From NCBI GenBank assembly GCA_030704615.1, contig CM060734.1:27794042-27854041 (forward strand): 60,000 nt of DNA, written 5' to 3'. The position numbers were made by a program, and so were the translations under genes. The notes under the pieces were generated by a model. The model saw only the letters and a list, made by a program, of their open reading frames with translations, had not been told where the DNA came from and made no database searches. Shown here piece by piece: positions 13,801 through 25,800 of this stretch; within the stretch, counting starts at the first letter, position 1, and the number at the start of each line of letters is the position of its first letter. This stretch comes from Takakia lepidozioides. Taxonomy: Eukaryota; Streptophyta; Takakiopsida; Takakiales; Takakiaceae.

Positions 13801-16800
13801 CAGTGGACTTTCCATATCGTTAAGGAGAACCCGTGCAAGTCTAACTTGCAGTGTTCCACAATAGCAATATCAGGGTGTTGGGTTTCTTCTCTCTGGCAGT
13901 CATCGTGTAGAAGGATCTGGCCTGCACTGGTTGGTGAGTGTAGGGGTAGGTGGTCATCTGGGGTGACTGGATTTTCCTGATTTTGCTGTACCAAGCGTTC
14001 TCCTTCAATTCACTGTCCTCCCTTTGTCTTAGTGAGTTTTTCCTTCTAGTGCCTTTTGCAATAGTCAGCAGCTGCCATGCACAGGTGGATCTCGTAGTCG
14101 TTTCCTTCTGTAGCAGTTTGATTTGGCTGCACTGTATTGTTTCTGAAAATCGTAACTCCTCTGACAGTGACTATGTCAATTGTCTGGGATTGTCGTACAG
14201 AGTACCTCACTGTGTGGTCTTGCTGCAGGTGCACTGGGTCAACGGATGGAGAAAGTCCTGAAAGCACATGTGGAAGCCATGTGGGCTCGCCTGGCTGAGG
14301 AGAATGCCAAGAGAGAGAAATCAGAGCGTGAAAGAGTGCAGCAGGTAAACAGTCTATTGAGTAACTTTGGGAGCAAGGATATGCCACTTGCCTTTGAACG
14401 TGTCTTCAAGAAGGAGTCTGTGGCGCTTGGTCCTGTTGTAAGCCAGGCAGTCTTGCCCCAAGTCCAGAAAGCGATATCAACAGCAGTCATAGACACATTT
14501 CAGGTAGATGTTAAACCTCTCTTTTTCCCTGTAACCTCTCAGGCACACTTCTACAATAGATAGGTTTGTTTCTTCCTCTGCAGGAGACTATTTGATAAGG
14601 GAGTGTACCCATCTTTTCATAGACTGCGTAAGCAGTCGATTGGAGATTTTGAAACTTTCAGAAATCTCTTTCGATTTATTTTTGGTCCATCAAGCCCTTG
14701 AGCTATGGCTTTCTGAATGAACTCTGGAAATCAAAATGAATGTCATTGAGAATGGAGTTCCCCCCACTGGAGTGAGCCTTCAGCTTGGTAAGGGCCCCAT
14801 CCTACTTTCCTTCTCTTTTGGCACCCTTTCGGCCTCCATTCTGCTGTCTGAATTTGGTGAGGCTACTGCCATAAGGCTATTGCAAGCAAAGTCTGATGCT
14901 TGCATGAATTATGAGCCAACGCTTGAGCTTGGTGGTTCCTGTTGTTCTACTTGTGTTCCTTGAGCCCTTAGGGCCTTCCAATTTTCTTCCTTCGTCTCCC
15001 ATCATCTCTCTTTGTCTCTTGTTCCATATGCAAAAGGCTGGCTTGCGGCTGGGCACTTTCAACTTCTCGGGGTTGACTAACCATAGGAAACAATTTGAAG
15101 TGCGACAAGTTCTTCAGTCAAATGGTATTCATATTTGTGCTGGGCAAGAGACATGGGAAACTTCGGACAAACTGGTTGGAGATGTCAACGGCTACCGCTG
15201 GTTTGGCAAGATGTGTGCGCTTAAGGTGACCTCTGCCAAGCGTGGGCAAAAAGGTGTTGGCTTCTTTGTCCGAGAGTTCTTGTGTGACAATTGTGAAATA
15301 TCAACAAGGATTTGCGGTATAAGCACAGTATCTGGCTGAAACTGAAATTGAAGGGCAGCGTGAGTAGGAAGGACCTCTTTGTGGGATGTGTTTACATGCC
15401 CACAGAGGGGGTCTTCACCAGGATGATATCATCGGACCTTTTGGTGACGACGAGCTGAACTCTAATGGAAGACGGTTAATTAAAGAGCTTCAGCTTTTGA
15501 CCCTGAACAATAGGTCAAAAGGTGACCCGATGCAGTGGACCCGTGAGAAAGCCCAAACTGGGGAACGATCCTTTGTGGATTATATCATAGTGGTCAAGAA
15601 TCTGTTTCCCCAGTGTGCCAATGTGTTAATTGACAGAACTGATATTGGTACCTCTGACCACTTTCTGGTTTGGACTGAGATCAAAAGGTGTTTCCCCCAC
15701 ACCAAGAGATCTGTGAAACGTTCGATCCAGAAGTGGCGCATTGAAAAATTCCGAAATGAAGAGGTCAAGGCTGAGTATGTCCAGGCCTTGCAAGAGGCTC
15801 TGCCCAACTTTGTCCATTCGCTCCAAGACCTTCAATCTCGCGCTGGCAATGCAAGAAATGAAGTCGAAAGAGCGGTGGACTCTTGGGAGAGTTTCGTCTC
15901 TTCTGTGGCTGAAAAGATCATTGGGAGGAAACTAATTGTCTGCGGTAGAGCTGTTAATTGGTGGACCAATGAGATCAAACTCAAGATTGCCGAGAGACGA
16001 GCCCTCTATCTGCAGAATGAAAGCCAATAATGACGGGTTAGGTACTACCAGCTCTGCAAAGATATCAATCAGCTAGTAAGGTCTCAGAAGAAACTATATT
16101 GGGATAAGTTATACGGGGAAATAAACTCAAACCACCACGGTGGTAATGACAAGAAATTCTGGTTGGCCCTTCAACGTCTGTACAAGCCGAGAAATTGTCA
16201 GCAAGTACAAGCGCTGAGGACCCCTAAGGGTGCAGTGGTGACTTCAACGGCTGACATTGTCAACACCTTTGAAACCCACTACAGTACACTTGGCAGAAAT
16301 TCTAGTTCTAGCAGCGAGGGGTTTTCTGAAGAATGGAATGACACAGTAGAAAGAACTGTGTCTATGATTCAAGACAGCCCTGATGAACTGGAGTATATTT
16401 CAAAGGGTTATAACGCTCCCATTAGTTCCTCTGAGATTGCGGAAGCAATTGAGCATCTAAACGGATACAAAGCTGGTGGCCCTGATGGCATTGTCAATGA
16501 GCTTATCAAGCATGGTGGTGACCCTATGATAGAGGCCCTTGTTCTTCTCTTTAACCTTATATGGAGGACTGAAATTACCCCCTTTCGCGGCGGCAGGGGG
16601 TCATTGTCAATTTATATAAGAAAGGTGACAGAGAAGAGCCGGGTAACTATCGGGGCATCACGCTTCTTAATGCAGTTGGCAAGATATTCTCGTACTCGTC
16701 TCGAGGTTGATCTGGAGTCCAGAGGTTGTTTCCATGAAGGCCAAGCTGGCTTTCGGCGAAACAGGGGCTGCGTGGATCATATCTTCACACTCAGCCAGAT

Positions 16801-19800
16801 TATCCAGGGAAGGAAAAATCAAGGGAAACCTACTTTTGTCTTTTTCCTGGATGTCAAAAAGGCCTTTGACACTGTGTGGAGAGACGGTCTATGGCTCCGA
16901 CTCTGGTCTTCCGGGATCAAGGGAAAGATGTGGAGAGTGGTCCATAACTTGTATGCTCACACTAAAAGCTGTGTCACTGTAAATGGACAGAAGTCTAATC
17001 TCTTTGACATAGACCAAGGTGTAGCTCAAGGATGTACCCTCTCCCCTCTGCTCTTCAATGTTTTCATCAATCAACTACTGTGGATGTGGAATGTGAGGGA
17101 TTTGGGGGGTGGTTGATGCCACCATACCAGCCCTTATGTTTGCGGATGACTTCGCAGGCATAGGGGAGACTCCTTCCAACCTCCAGGGGCTGATAGATTG
17201 CGTGAAGAGATACTTTGATCTTTGGGGGCTAGCGGCCAATGTCAGTAAATGCGCAGTGGTGGCATTCAACGACCGGGGGGAAGGAGGAGGCGATCTCAAG
17301 TGGCAGTGGGGAAGCCAAAAGATCCCTGTTCTCCCCTCCTACACCTATCTTGGCGTTGAGTTTTCCTCCAACTGTAATTGGGAAGCACATATTCAAAGAG
17401 TGGTTCAATCTGGCAAACGCAAAGCGCTGGGTCTCACTAAATTTTTCCACTGCAGAGGGATCAACTCTGAAGTCAAAAAAACCATGCTTTGCCGCGTTAT
17501 CAGGCCGTTGGAGTATGCATCTGCTGTATGGGTTGATAACTCCAACCAGGCTAAGTCTCTTGAATCCATCCAAGTCGGGGTGCTCAAGGAGTGCATGTCA
17601 GCATGCTCCAAAACAGCTAATGTGGCTGTTCGGGGTGGGTTTGGCATTCCTCCCTTAAGCTCCCGACGCGATGAATTCAAAATCAGATGGTGGGGTCAGC
17701 TGCAACGTATGGCTAATACCAGATATCCTAAGTTAATCGACTCTATATCTTGGAAGCAGGACCGCCCTGTCAAACAGGCTAAATCCTGGCGGAAAAGGGT
17801 AGAAGAGATTTTCAAGGATCTGAATCTTAGTCCACTAGCCATGACCCTGCTGGATAAATCTGGCTTAGAAGCTGAAGTTTCCAAAGCCATGTCTATTGCC
17901 AGGAAATTGTCTGAAGAAAATGAAGTTAGGCAGAAAACTTCCCTGAACCTGTTTCCAGTCTGTGACATGGGTGAGGCCATCATGGATGACCTCAAGGGTC
18001 TACCCACCCTCGGCACTAGACTGAAATTCAAACTCAGGGCGGGTAGCCTACCTTTGAACAACAAACAGTCGCAGAGAGGAAAGGGGGATTGTAAGTGCCC
18101 GTTGTGTGGGCAACCTGAAGACAATATTCACTTCCTGATTCATTGTCCTGGGTACTCTCACCAACGGGACACCCTCTTCAATTCCATCAAGGAAATTGTG
18201 CCTGTACCTCTGTTTAACAACTTTGAAAATCTTGAGGCTGAGCCAAAAGCCCAGGCCCTTTTGGGGTCTAGCTATTGGGCATATCACACACATCAGATTG
18301 ATGCTTGTGTGAAGGGATTTCTAGAGAATATCTGGAAATCTCGGATCAACTGTTTATTCCAAGGTAAATCATACTACCGGCGTCAGCCCCTGACAAAGGT
18401 AGTTTCTGTCCCTTTATGTTCCGTTCAAACTGGGCGTGGGGTCAATGGCCACAAGGCTACGGCAAACAATGTCTCATGAGTACAATCTCTTGTCCCATAA
18501 GCTCTTAGTGCTTCCTGTGGACATGGGGGTAAATGTGAGAAATGCAGCCGTGGTAAAGGTGGCATGTATATTGTATATTTACCACAGTTGCAGTTTCCTG
18601 AATCCTCCAGTGGTCACCGAAGGGCACTTCATGCTTGAGGCCAGTCAGAGTTTGTTCCCTATTAATTTTTTCCAATCAAATGGCTGCAAGGCTTCAACAT
18701 CTATGTAGTGACAAAAGATTCTTGTCTGTACGTGATCGGCTCTTGTTCCTGCATGAGCAATTCATCTTCGGCCGTCGATCAATGTTCCCTGAAGTGGTTT
18801 CTTGTTGCTCCACTTTATCCTATGGATCCTCACGCCCCCCCTTTGGATGTTATAAGTTCCTCTCTTCTTTTCTTTCTCTTACTCTTCTCTCCCTGTCCTC
18901 TAGGAAGCCTATTGCCATTGGGTGGACTTGATACGGGAGTACATTAATGTCTCTGTGACTAAATGCTGGCCTTGTGACCTCGTGTCTTTGTTTGTTTCGA
19001 CCTGAAGTGCTTTGCTCCAGGTAAGGTAGTGCATTGGATTTAGTTGGAAAGCTTGGGGCCTTTCCCTCTTTAGAATATGCCTACACGGGCCATTCCCTGC
19101 AACTCCTGGAGTGTGATCTCTGAATGGTAACAAGCGGACCCCTACCGCTTGGGGGCAGCCCCTCCGCCCAAATTGGGCAGTTGTATGCTCTGTCTAGCAT
19201 ACTTGGCACTTGGGCTAGGGTTGGTCCTTGTGCTTAAACTTATGGCCTACGAAAACAATCATTAGATTACCTACTGTCAACAGCAACACTCCCCAGGGTG
19301 ATTCCTGGGAATTGGTTACTCATGCCAAATCTAGGGCTTCATGTGTAGTTTTTGGGGTGAATCCCAGGATGGACGATGTGTCCTTTAAAACTACATGCTC
19401 TAGCTTAGGCTTGGATTTCATGGCCAATGGCTCCATCTCGAGACTTGATAACAGGGGTACTTTGAAGGTTGCAATGCCCAAAAATGCTTCTAATAGAGTC
19501 TCACATCAACTCAATCTCAAAGAAGTTCGTCCCTTGACTGGCTGGAGGGCGGTTTTAGACATCGGTGATTCAATGGGGCGCTCTAGGAAGCCAACCAAGG
19601 GCGGGGACTTCAACTTGAGAGTTTCTAATCGGTTTGATGCTCTGGACGAGGTCGAATCCAAGCAGCCTGACGGACAATCTGCCCATAAGTGTACGGAATC
19701 TGAACGTCGTGTATCTGAAGGATTTGGTACTCTGAACGGTTTACCAATCCTCAAAGTTTCCAAAATCTATACATGGGGTAATTGTCACTAAGCAGTCAGA

Positions 19801-22800
19801 CGGACAACTTGTCCCTAAGTGTGCGGAGTCTGAACGTCGTGTAACTGAAGGATTTGGTACTCTGAATGGTTTACCAATTCTCAAAGTTTACACAAGACGA
19901 GCAAAATCTACACACGGGGTAACTGCCCCCCCTTTGCAGAACGGTTGGCCGTCCAGGAGCAATCTTAAGCTACCTAGACGACAAACAATTCACATGCAAA
20001 GGGCTGGCTTGCGGCTGGCCACTTTCAACTTCTCAGGGCTGACTAACCAAAGGAAACAACTCGAAGTGGGACAAGTTCTTCGGACTAATGATATTCATAT
20101 CTGTGCTGGGCAAGAAACTTGGGAAACGTCGGATAAACTGGTTGGAGATGTCATTGGTTATAAATGGGCAGGTAAGATGTGTACTCTCAAGGCAGCCTCT
20201 GCCAAACGCGGTCAAAAAGGGGTTGGATTCTTTGTCCGTGATTTCTTGTTTGACAATTGTGAAATTATCAACAAGGGTTTGAGGTACGAGCATAGTATCT
20301 GGCTAAAGCTGAAACTGAAGGGCAGCATGAGTATGAAGGACCTCTTTGTGGGTTGTGTTTACATGCCCACAGAGGGGACCCTTAGTGCTGATGCTGACAA
20401 AGCCTTCGAAGATGTAAAGCTAGACTGTGCTTCGTTCCTTGCCAAAGGTCAGGTGATTTTATTGGGTGACTTCAATGCCCGGGTGGGTAAAGGTCTCCAT
20501 CAGGATGATATCATTGGGCCTTTTGGTGAGGACGAGCTGAACTCTTATGGCAGACGGTTAATTAACTGTCTGGAAGAGCTTCAGCTTCTGGCCTTGAACA
20601 ATAGGGCAAAAGGTGACCAAGTGCAGTGGACTCGTGAGAAAGCCCAAACTGAGGAACGTTCCATTGTGGATTATATCATAATGGACAAAAATTTGTTTCC
20701 CCAGAGTGCCAATGTGTTGATCGACAGAACTGATATTGGTACCTCTGACCACTTCCTGGTTTGGACTGAGATCAAAAGGTGTTTTCCCAACACCAAGAGA
20801 TCTGTGAAACGTTCGATTCGGAAGTGGCGCATAGAAAAATTCCATAATGAAGAGGTCAAGGCTGAGTATGTCCAGGCCTTGCAAGAGGCTCTTCCTCATT
20901 TTGTCCATTCGCTCCAAGACCTTCAGTCTTGCGTAGACAATGCAAGAAATGAAGTCGAAAGAGCAGTGGATTCTTGGGAGAGTTTCGTCTCCTCTGCGGC
21001 TGACAAGATCATTGGGAGGAAACTAATTGTCTGCGGTAGAGCTGTTAATTGGTGGACCAATGAGATTAAACTCAAGATAGCTGAGAGACGAGTCCTGTAT
21101 AAAGAGTGCTGCAATTTGAAAACCAACAAAGAATTGTGGGCGAGGTACTACCAGATCCGTAAAGATATCAATCTGCTTGTAAGGGCTCAGAAGAAATTAT
21201 ACTGGGACAAGTTATACAGTGAAATAAACTCAAACCACCATGGTGGTAATGACAAGAGATTCTGGTTGGCCCTTCAACGCTTGTGCAAGCCGAAAAGCTG
21301 TCAGCAAGTACAAGCGCTGAAGACTACTAAGGGTGCAGTGGTAACTTCATCGGTTGACATTGTCAAAACCTTTGAAACCCACTATAGTATCCTTGGCAGA
21401 ACTTCTAGGTCTAACAGTGAGGGGTCCTCTGATGAATGGAAGGACACAGTTGGTAAAACTGTTTCTATGATTCAAAACAGCCCTGATGAACTGGAGTATA
21501 TTTCAAGAGCCTACAACGCTTCCATTAGTTCTTCTGAGATTGTGGAAGCAATTGAACATCTAAATGGATATAAAGCAGGTGGTCCTGATGGCATAGTCAA
21601 CGAGCTTATCAAGCACGGTGGCGATCCCATGATAGAGGCCCTAGTTCTCCTCTTTAACCTTATCTGGAAGACTGAAATGATCCCCTTTCGCTGGCGACAG
21701 GGGGTCATTGTCAATCTATATAAGAAGGGTGACAGAGAAGACCCGGGGAACTATCGTGGCATCATGCTCCTCAATGCTGTTGGCAAGATATTTTGCAGAG
21801 TTATAAGTACTCGTCTCGAGGTTGATCTGGAATCTAGAGGTTGTTTTCACGGATGCCAAGCTGGCTTTCGGCGAAACAGGGGCTGTGTGGACCATATCAT
21901 CACTCTAAGCCAGATTATCCAGGGAAGGAAAAAAGAAGGGAAACCCACTTATGTTTTTTTCTTGGATGTCAAAAAGGCTTATGACACAGTGTGGAGAGAT
22001 GGTCTATGGCTCCGCCTCTGGTCTTGCGGAATCAAGGGAAAAATGTGGAGAGTTGTCCACAACTTGTATGCCCACACCAAAAGCTGTGTCACTGTTAATG
22101 GACAGAAGTCTAACTTCTTTGACATAGACCAAGGTGTAGCTCAAGGATGTACCCTCTCCCCTCTGCTCTTCAATGTTTTCATCAATCAACTCCTCGAGGA
22201 TGTGGAACGTGAGGGATTTGGGTTAAGGGTGGGTGATGCCACCATTCCAGCCCTTATGTTTGCGGATGACTTGCAGGCATAGGGGAGACTCCTTCCAGGA
22301 ATTGATTGATTGCGCGTAGAGATACTTTGATCTTTGGGGGCTAGAGGCTAATGTCAGTAAATGTGCAGTGGTGGCATTCAACGACAGAGGAGAGGGAGGC
22401 AGTGATCTTAAGTGGCAGTGGGGTAGCCAAGAGATCCCAGTCCTCCCTTCCTACACATACCTGGGCGTTGAGTTTTCCTCCAACTGTAACTGGGATGCGC
22501 ACATCCAGAAAGTTGTTCAAACTGGCAAGGGCAAAGCGCTGAGTCTCACTAATTTTTTCACTGCAGAGGGATTAACTCTGAGGTCAAGAAAACCTTGATT
22601 TGCCGCGTTATTAGACCTGGCTTGGAGTACGGACCTGCTATATGGGTTGATAACTCCAACCAGGCTAAGTCTCTAGAATCCATTCAAGTGGGGGTGCTTA
22701 AGGAGTGCATGTCAGCATGCTCCAAAACAGCCAATGTGGCTGTTCGGGGTGAGTTTGGCATCCCTTCCTTAAGCTCCTGACGAGATGAATTCAAGGTCAG

Positions 22801-25800
22801 ATGGTGGGGTCAGTTGCAACACATGTCCAACACCAGATACCCTAAGTTAATCGACTCTATATCTTGGAAACAGGACCGCCCTGTCAAACAGGCTAAGTTC
22901 TGGCAGAAGAGATTGTACTCATAAGACGTTGTTTGCCGTAGCCTTGTGGCCATTGACCCCGCGCCCAGTTTGAGCGGGAACAAAAGGGACAGAACCTACC
23001 TCTGTCAGGGGCTGACGTTGGTAGTAAGACTTACCTCCATATAAAGAATTAATCTGGGTTTTCCAGATATCCTCAAGAAATCCCTTCACACAAGCATCAA
23101 TCTGCTGTGTGTGATTTGCCCAAAAACTAGGCCCCAGGAGGGCCTGGGCTTTTGCCCCAGCCTCGAGACTTTCAAAAATTGGTAAACAGGGGTACAGGCA
23201 CAATTCCCTTCATAGATTTGAAGAGAGTGTCTCTTTGGTGAGAGAACCCCAGACAGTGTATCAGAAAATGAATACTGTCTTCAGATTGCCCACACAACGG
23301 GCGATTGCACTCTCCCTTTCCTCTCTGCTTCTGTTTGCTGTTCAAAGGTAGGCTTCCTGCCCTGAGTTTAAATTTCAGTCTAGTGCCGAGAGTGGGTAGA
23401 CCCTTGAGGGCATCCAAGATGTCCTCCCCCATGTCACAGACTGGAAACAAGTTCAGGGAAGTTTTCTGCCTAACTTCATTTTCATCAGACAATCTCATGG
23501 CAACAGACATGGCTGACGACACTACAGCCTCTAAGTCAGATTTATCCAGCAGGGTCAAGACTTGCGGATCCAGGTCCAGGTCCTTGAGGATCTCTTCTAC
23601 TCTCTTCTGCCAGGACTTAGCCTGTTTGACAGGGCGGTCCTGTTTCCAAGATATAGAGTCGATTAACTTAGGATATCTGGTGTTGGGCATATGTTGCAGC
23701 TGACCCCACCATCTGACCTTGAATTCACCTGGCAGAAGAGAGTAGAAGAGATTCTCAAGGATCTGAATCTGGACCCGCAAGTCTTGACCTTGCTGGATAA
23801 ATCTGACTTAGAGACTGTAGTGTCCAAAGCCATGTCTGTTACCAGCAAATTGTCTGATGCAAATGAAGTTAGGCAGAAAACTTCCCTGAACCTGTTTCCA
23901 GTCTGTGACATGGGGGAGGATATCATGGATGACCTCAAGGGTCTACCCACTCTCGGCACCAGACTGAAATTTAAACTCAGGACAGGAAGCCTACCTTTGA
24001 ACAGCAAACAGAAGCAGAGAGGAAAGGGAGAGTGCAATTGCCCGTTGTGTGGGCAACCCGAAGACAATATTCGTTTTCTGATTCACTGTCCGGGGTACTC
24101 TCACCAGAGAGAAGCTCTCCTCCAATCTATCAAGAGAATTGTGCCTGTACCTCTGTTTACCAACTTTGAAAGTCTCGAGGCTGAGCCAAAAGCCCAGGCC
24201 CTTCTGAGGCCTAGTTTTTGGGCAAATCACACACCATCAGATTGATGCTTGTGTGAAGGGATTTCTAGAGGATATCTGGAAAACCTGAATTAGCCCCTGA
24301 CAGAGGTAGGTTCCGTCCCTTTGGTTTCCGCTCAAACTGGGCGCGGGGTCAATGGCCACAAGGCTACGGCAAACAACGTCTTAGGAGTACATTCTTACTC
24401 ACCTCTGTGCAGAGTATAGTTCTTTCTTTACATGTTATGAAGTACCATTTCATTTCATTTACATGCACAAAACAAATCAGGTGCAAATTAAGAACCCTAG
24501 GACCAAACATCACTCAAAAATGAACAAGCTGAAGCCCAGAACAAATCTACTTTGAGCTTCTTCACAGCTTTTAAGGAGCAAGACCTCTGTACTGACAGTA
24601 ATTCTGCTTGTACAAAGGGAACGCACATGTCTGGGTATGGTGGTAGGATAGCAAGCATTCCTGTTGCTTAAAACAGGGACTCTTGTGTTCGCTGTGCAGA
24701 AGGCTATCACAGAGAAAGTGGTACCTCAGTTGGAAAAAATTGTTGGAGCAAAGCTGGAGACAACAGTGACCCGGCAACTACAAACCCAGTTCCAGACAGT
24801 GGGAAAGCAGACACTGCAGGTTTGTCAATTGACGGTGACTTTAAGGGAAACAATCTGTGTTTTGTGACTGTAGGGAGGTCATAGCATGTGCCTGCCGAGC
24901 AGCTATTGTGATGGTGGTAAGTTTTGGGGACATTGGGTGGTTTGCAGGATATATTGCGCTCGTGCTTTGAGACCTCCCTCATCCCTGCATTTGAACGTTC
25001 ATGTCGGGGCATGTTTGAGCAAGTTGATTCTGCCTTTCAGTGTGGCATGGCTGAGCACACTTCCTACACTCAGAAACAGTTCACCTCATCACACTCTGCT
25101 CTTGTCTCCACATTGCAGGTGCTCTCTTCTCTGTCTATCTCTCTGGGCCACCTGTGGGCACAAAAGATATCGTCCTCTCTATCCTGTTTGGTCTATGGCC
25201 AGAAGGCTACGGCAAACAATGGCTTATGAGTGCATTTTATCCCTCTGTTTTCCATAATCTCGTTGCTTTCTTTTTTCATCTGTATATCTAAAGCTTATAT
25301 GTTTGAACCTGGACCAGACCGTTGTCAGTTGTGCGCCAGGATAAGAACTGTTTGGGCTGCATTCCACACCTGGTAGTTGAAAACTTCCTTGTGGGTAGGC
25401 GGGGGCCATATGTCATAGCAATCTTTAGAAGGGCCAATAGTGTATCCCTGCTGAAAGTGGTTTATATACTCGCTTCCATTAACAATTCTGACTAGTTGGC
25501 ACAAGGAGCTAGGCAATCCCAACATTACACCAGGAGCCTGTACGAAGACTACATTCCAATGACATTTTAGATTATTTACGTCCTTGTGTGTGCATGCTTG
25601 ATTGTACAGGATACAGTGGCATCAGCATCGTCACTTGCAGATTCATTGAAAATTGAGTTGGTGGATAGCCATAGGAAGCTAGTCGCACTGGTGGAGAATG
25701 CTGGCACAAGTGCAGCACATGGTTCACTTATTGCCAAGCAAACCAATGGGACCCTGCCCAATGAGGTCTTATTAACTCCCTTGTCTGTGGCATGCAGGCT

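Larger units (their letters stand above)
18885..24392 (+). mobile_element. LINE copy D, near full length, in VARICOSE intron 8 (interrupted by copy E)
   Basis: Target duplication tcttactc at 18877-18884 and 24393-24400. The 5' end (CTCTCCCTGTCCTCTAGG) and 5' UTR match copy A. The N-terminal frame (19,228-19,791) carries fewer tandem repeats and is broken near 19,760. The frame 19,934-22,282 carries the endonuclease ([18 protein letters not shown]) and RT up to LMFADD, where a single-base loss shifts the frame near 22,270. The 3' part resumes at 23,742 after copy E and ends at about 24,392. Confidence 0.92.
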
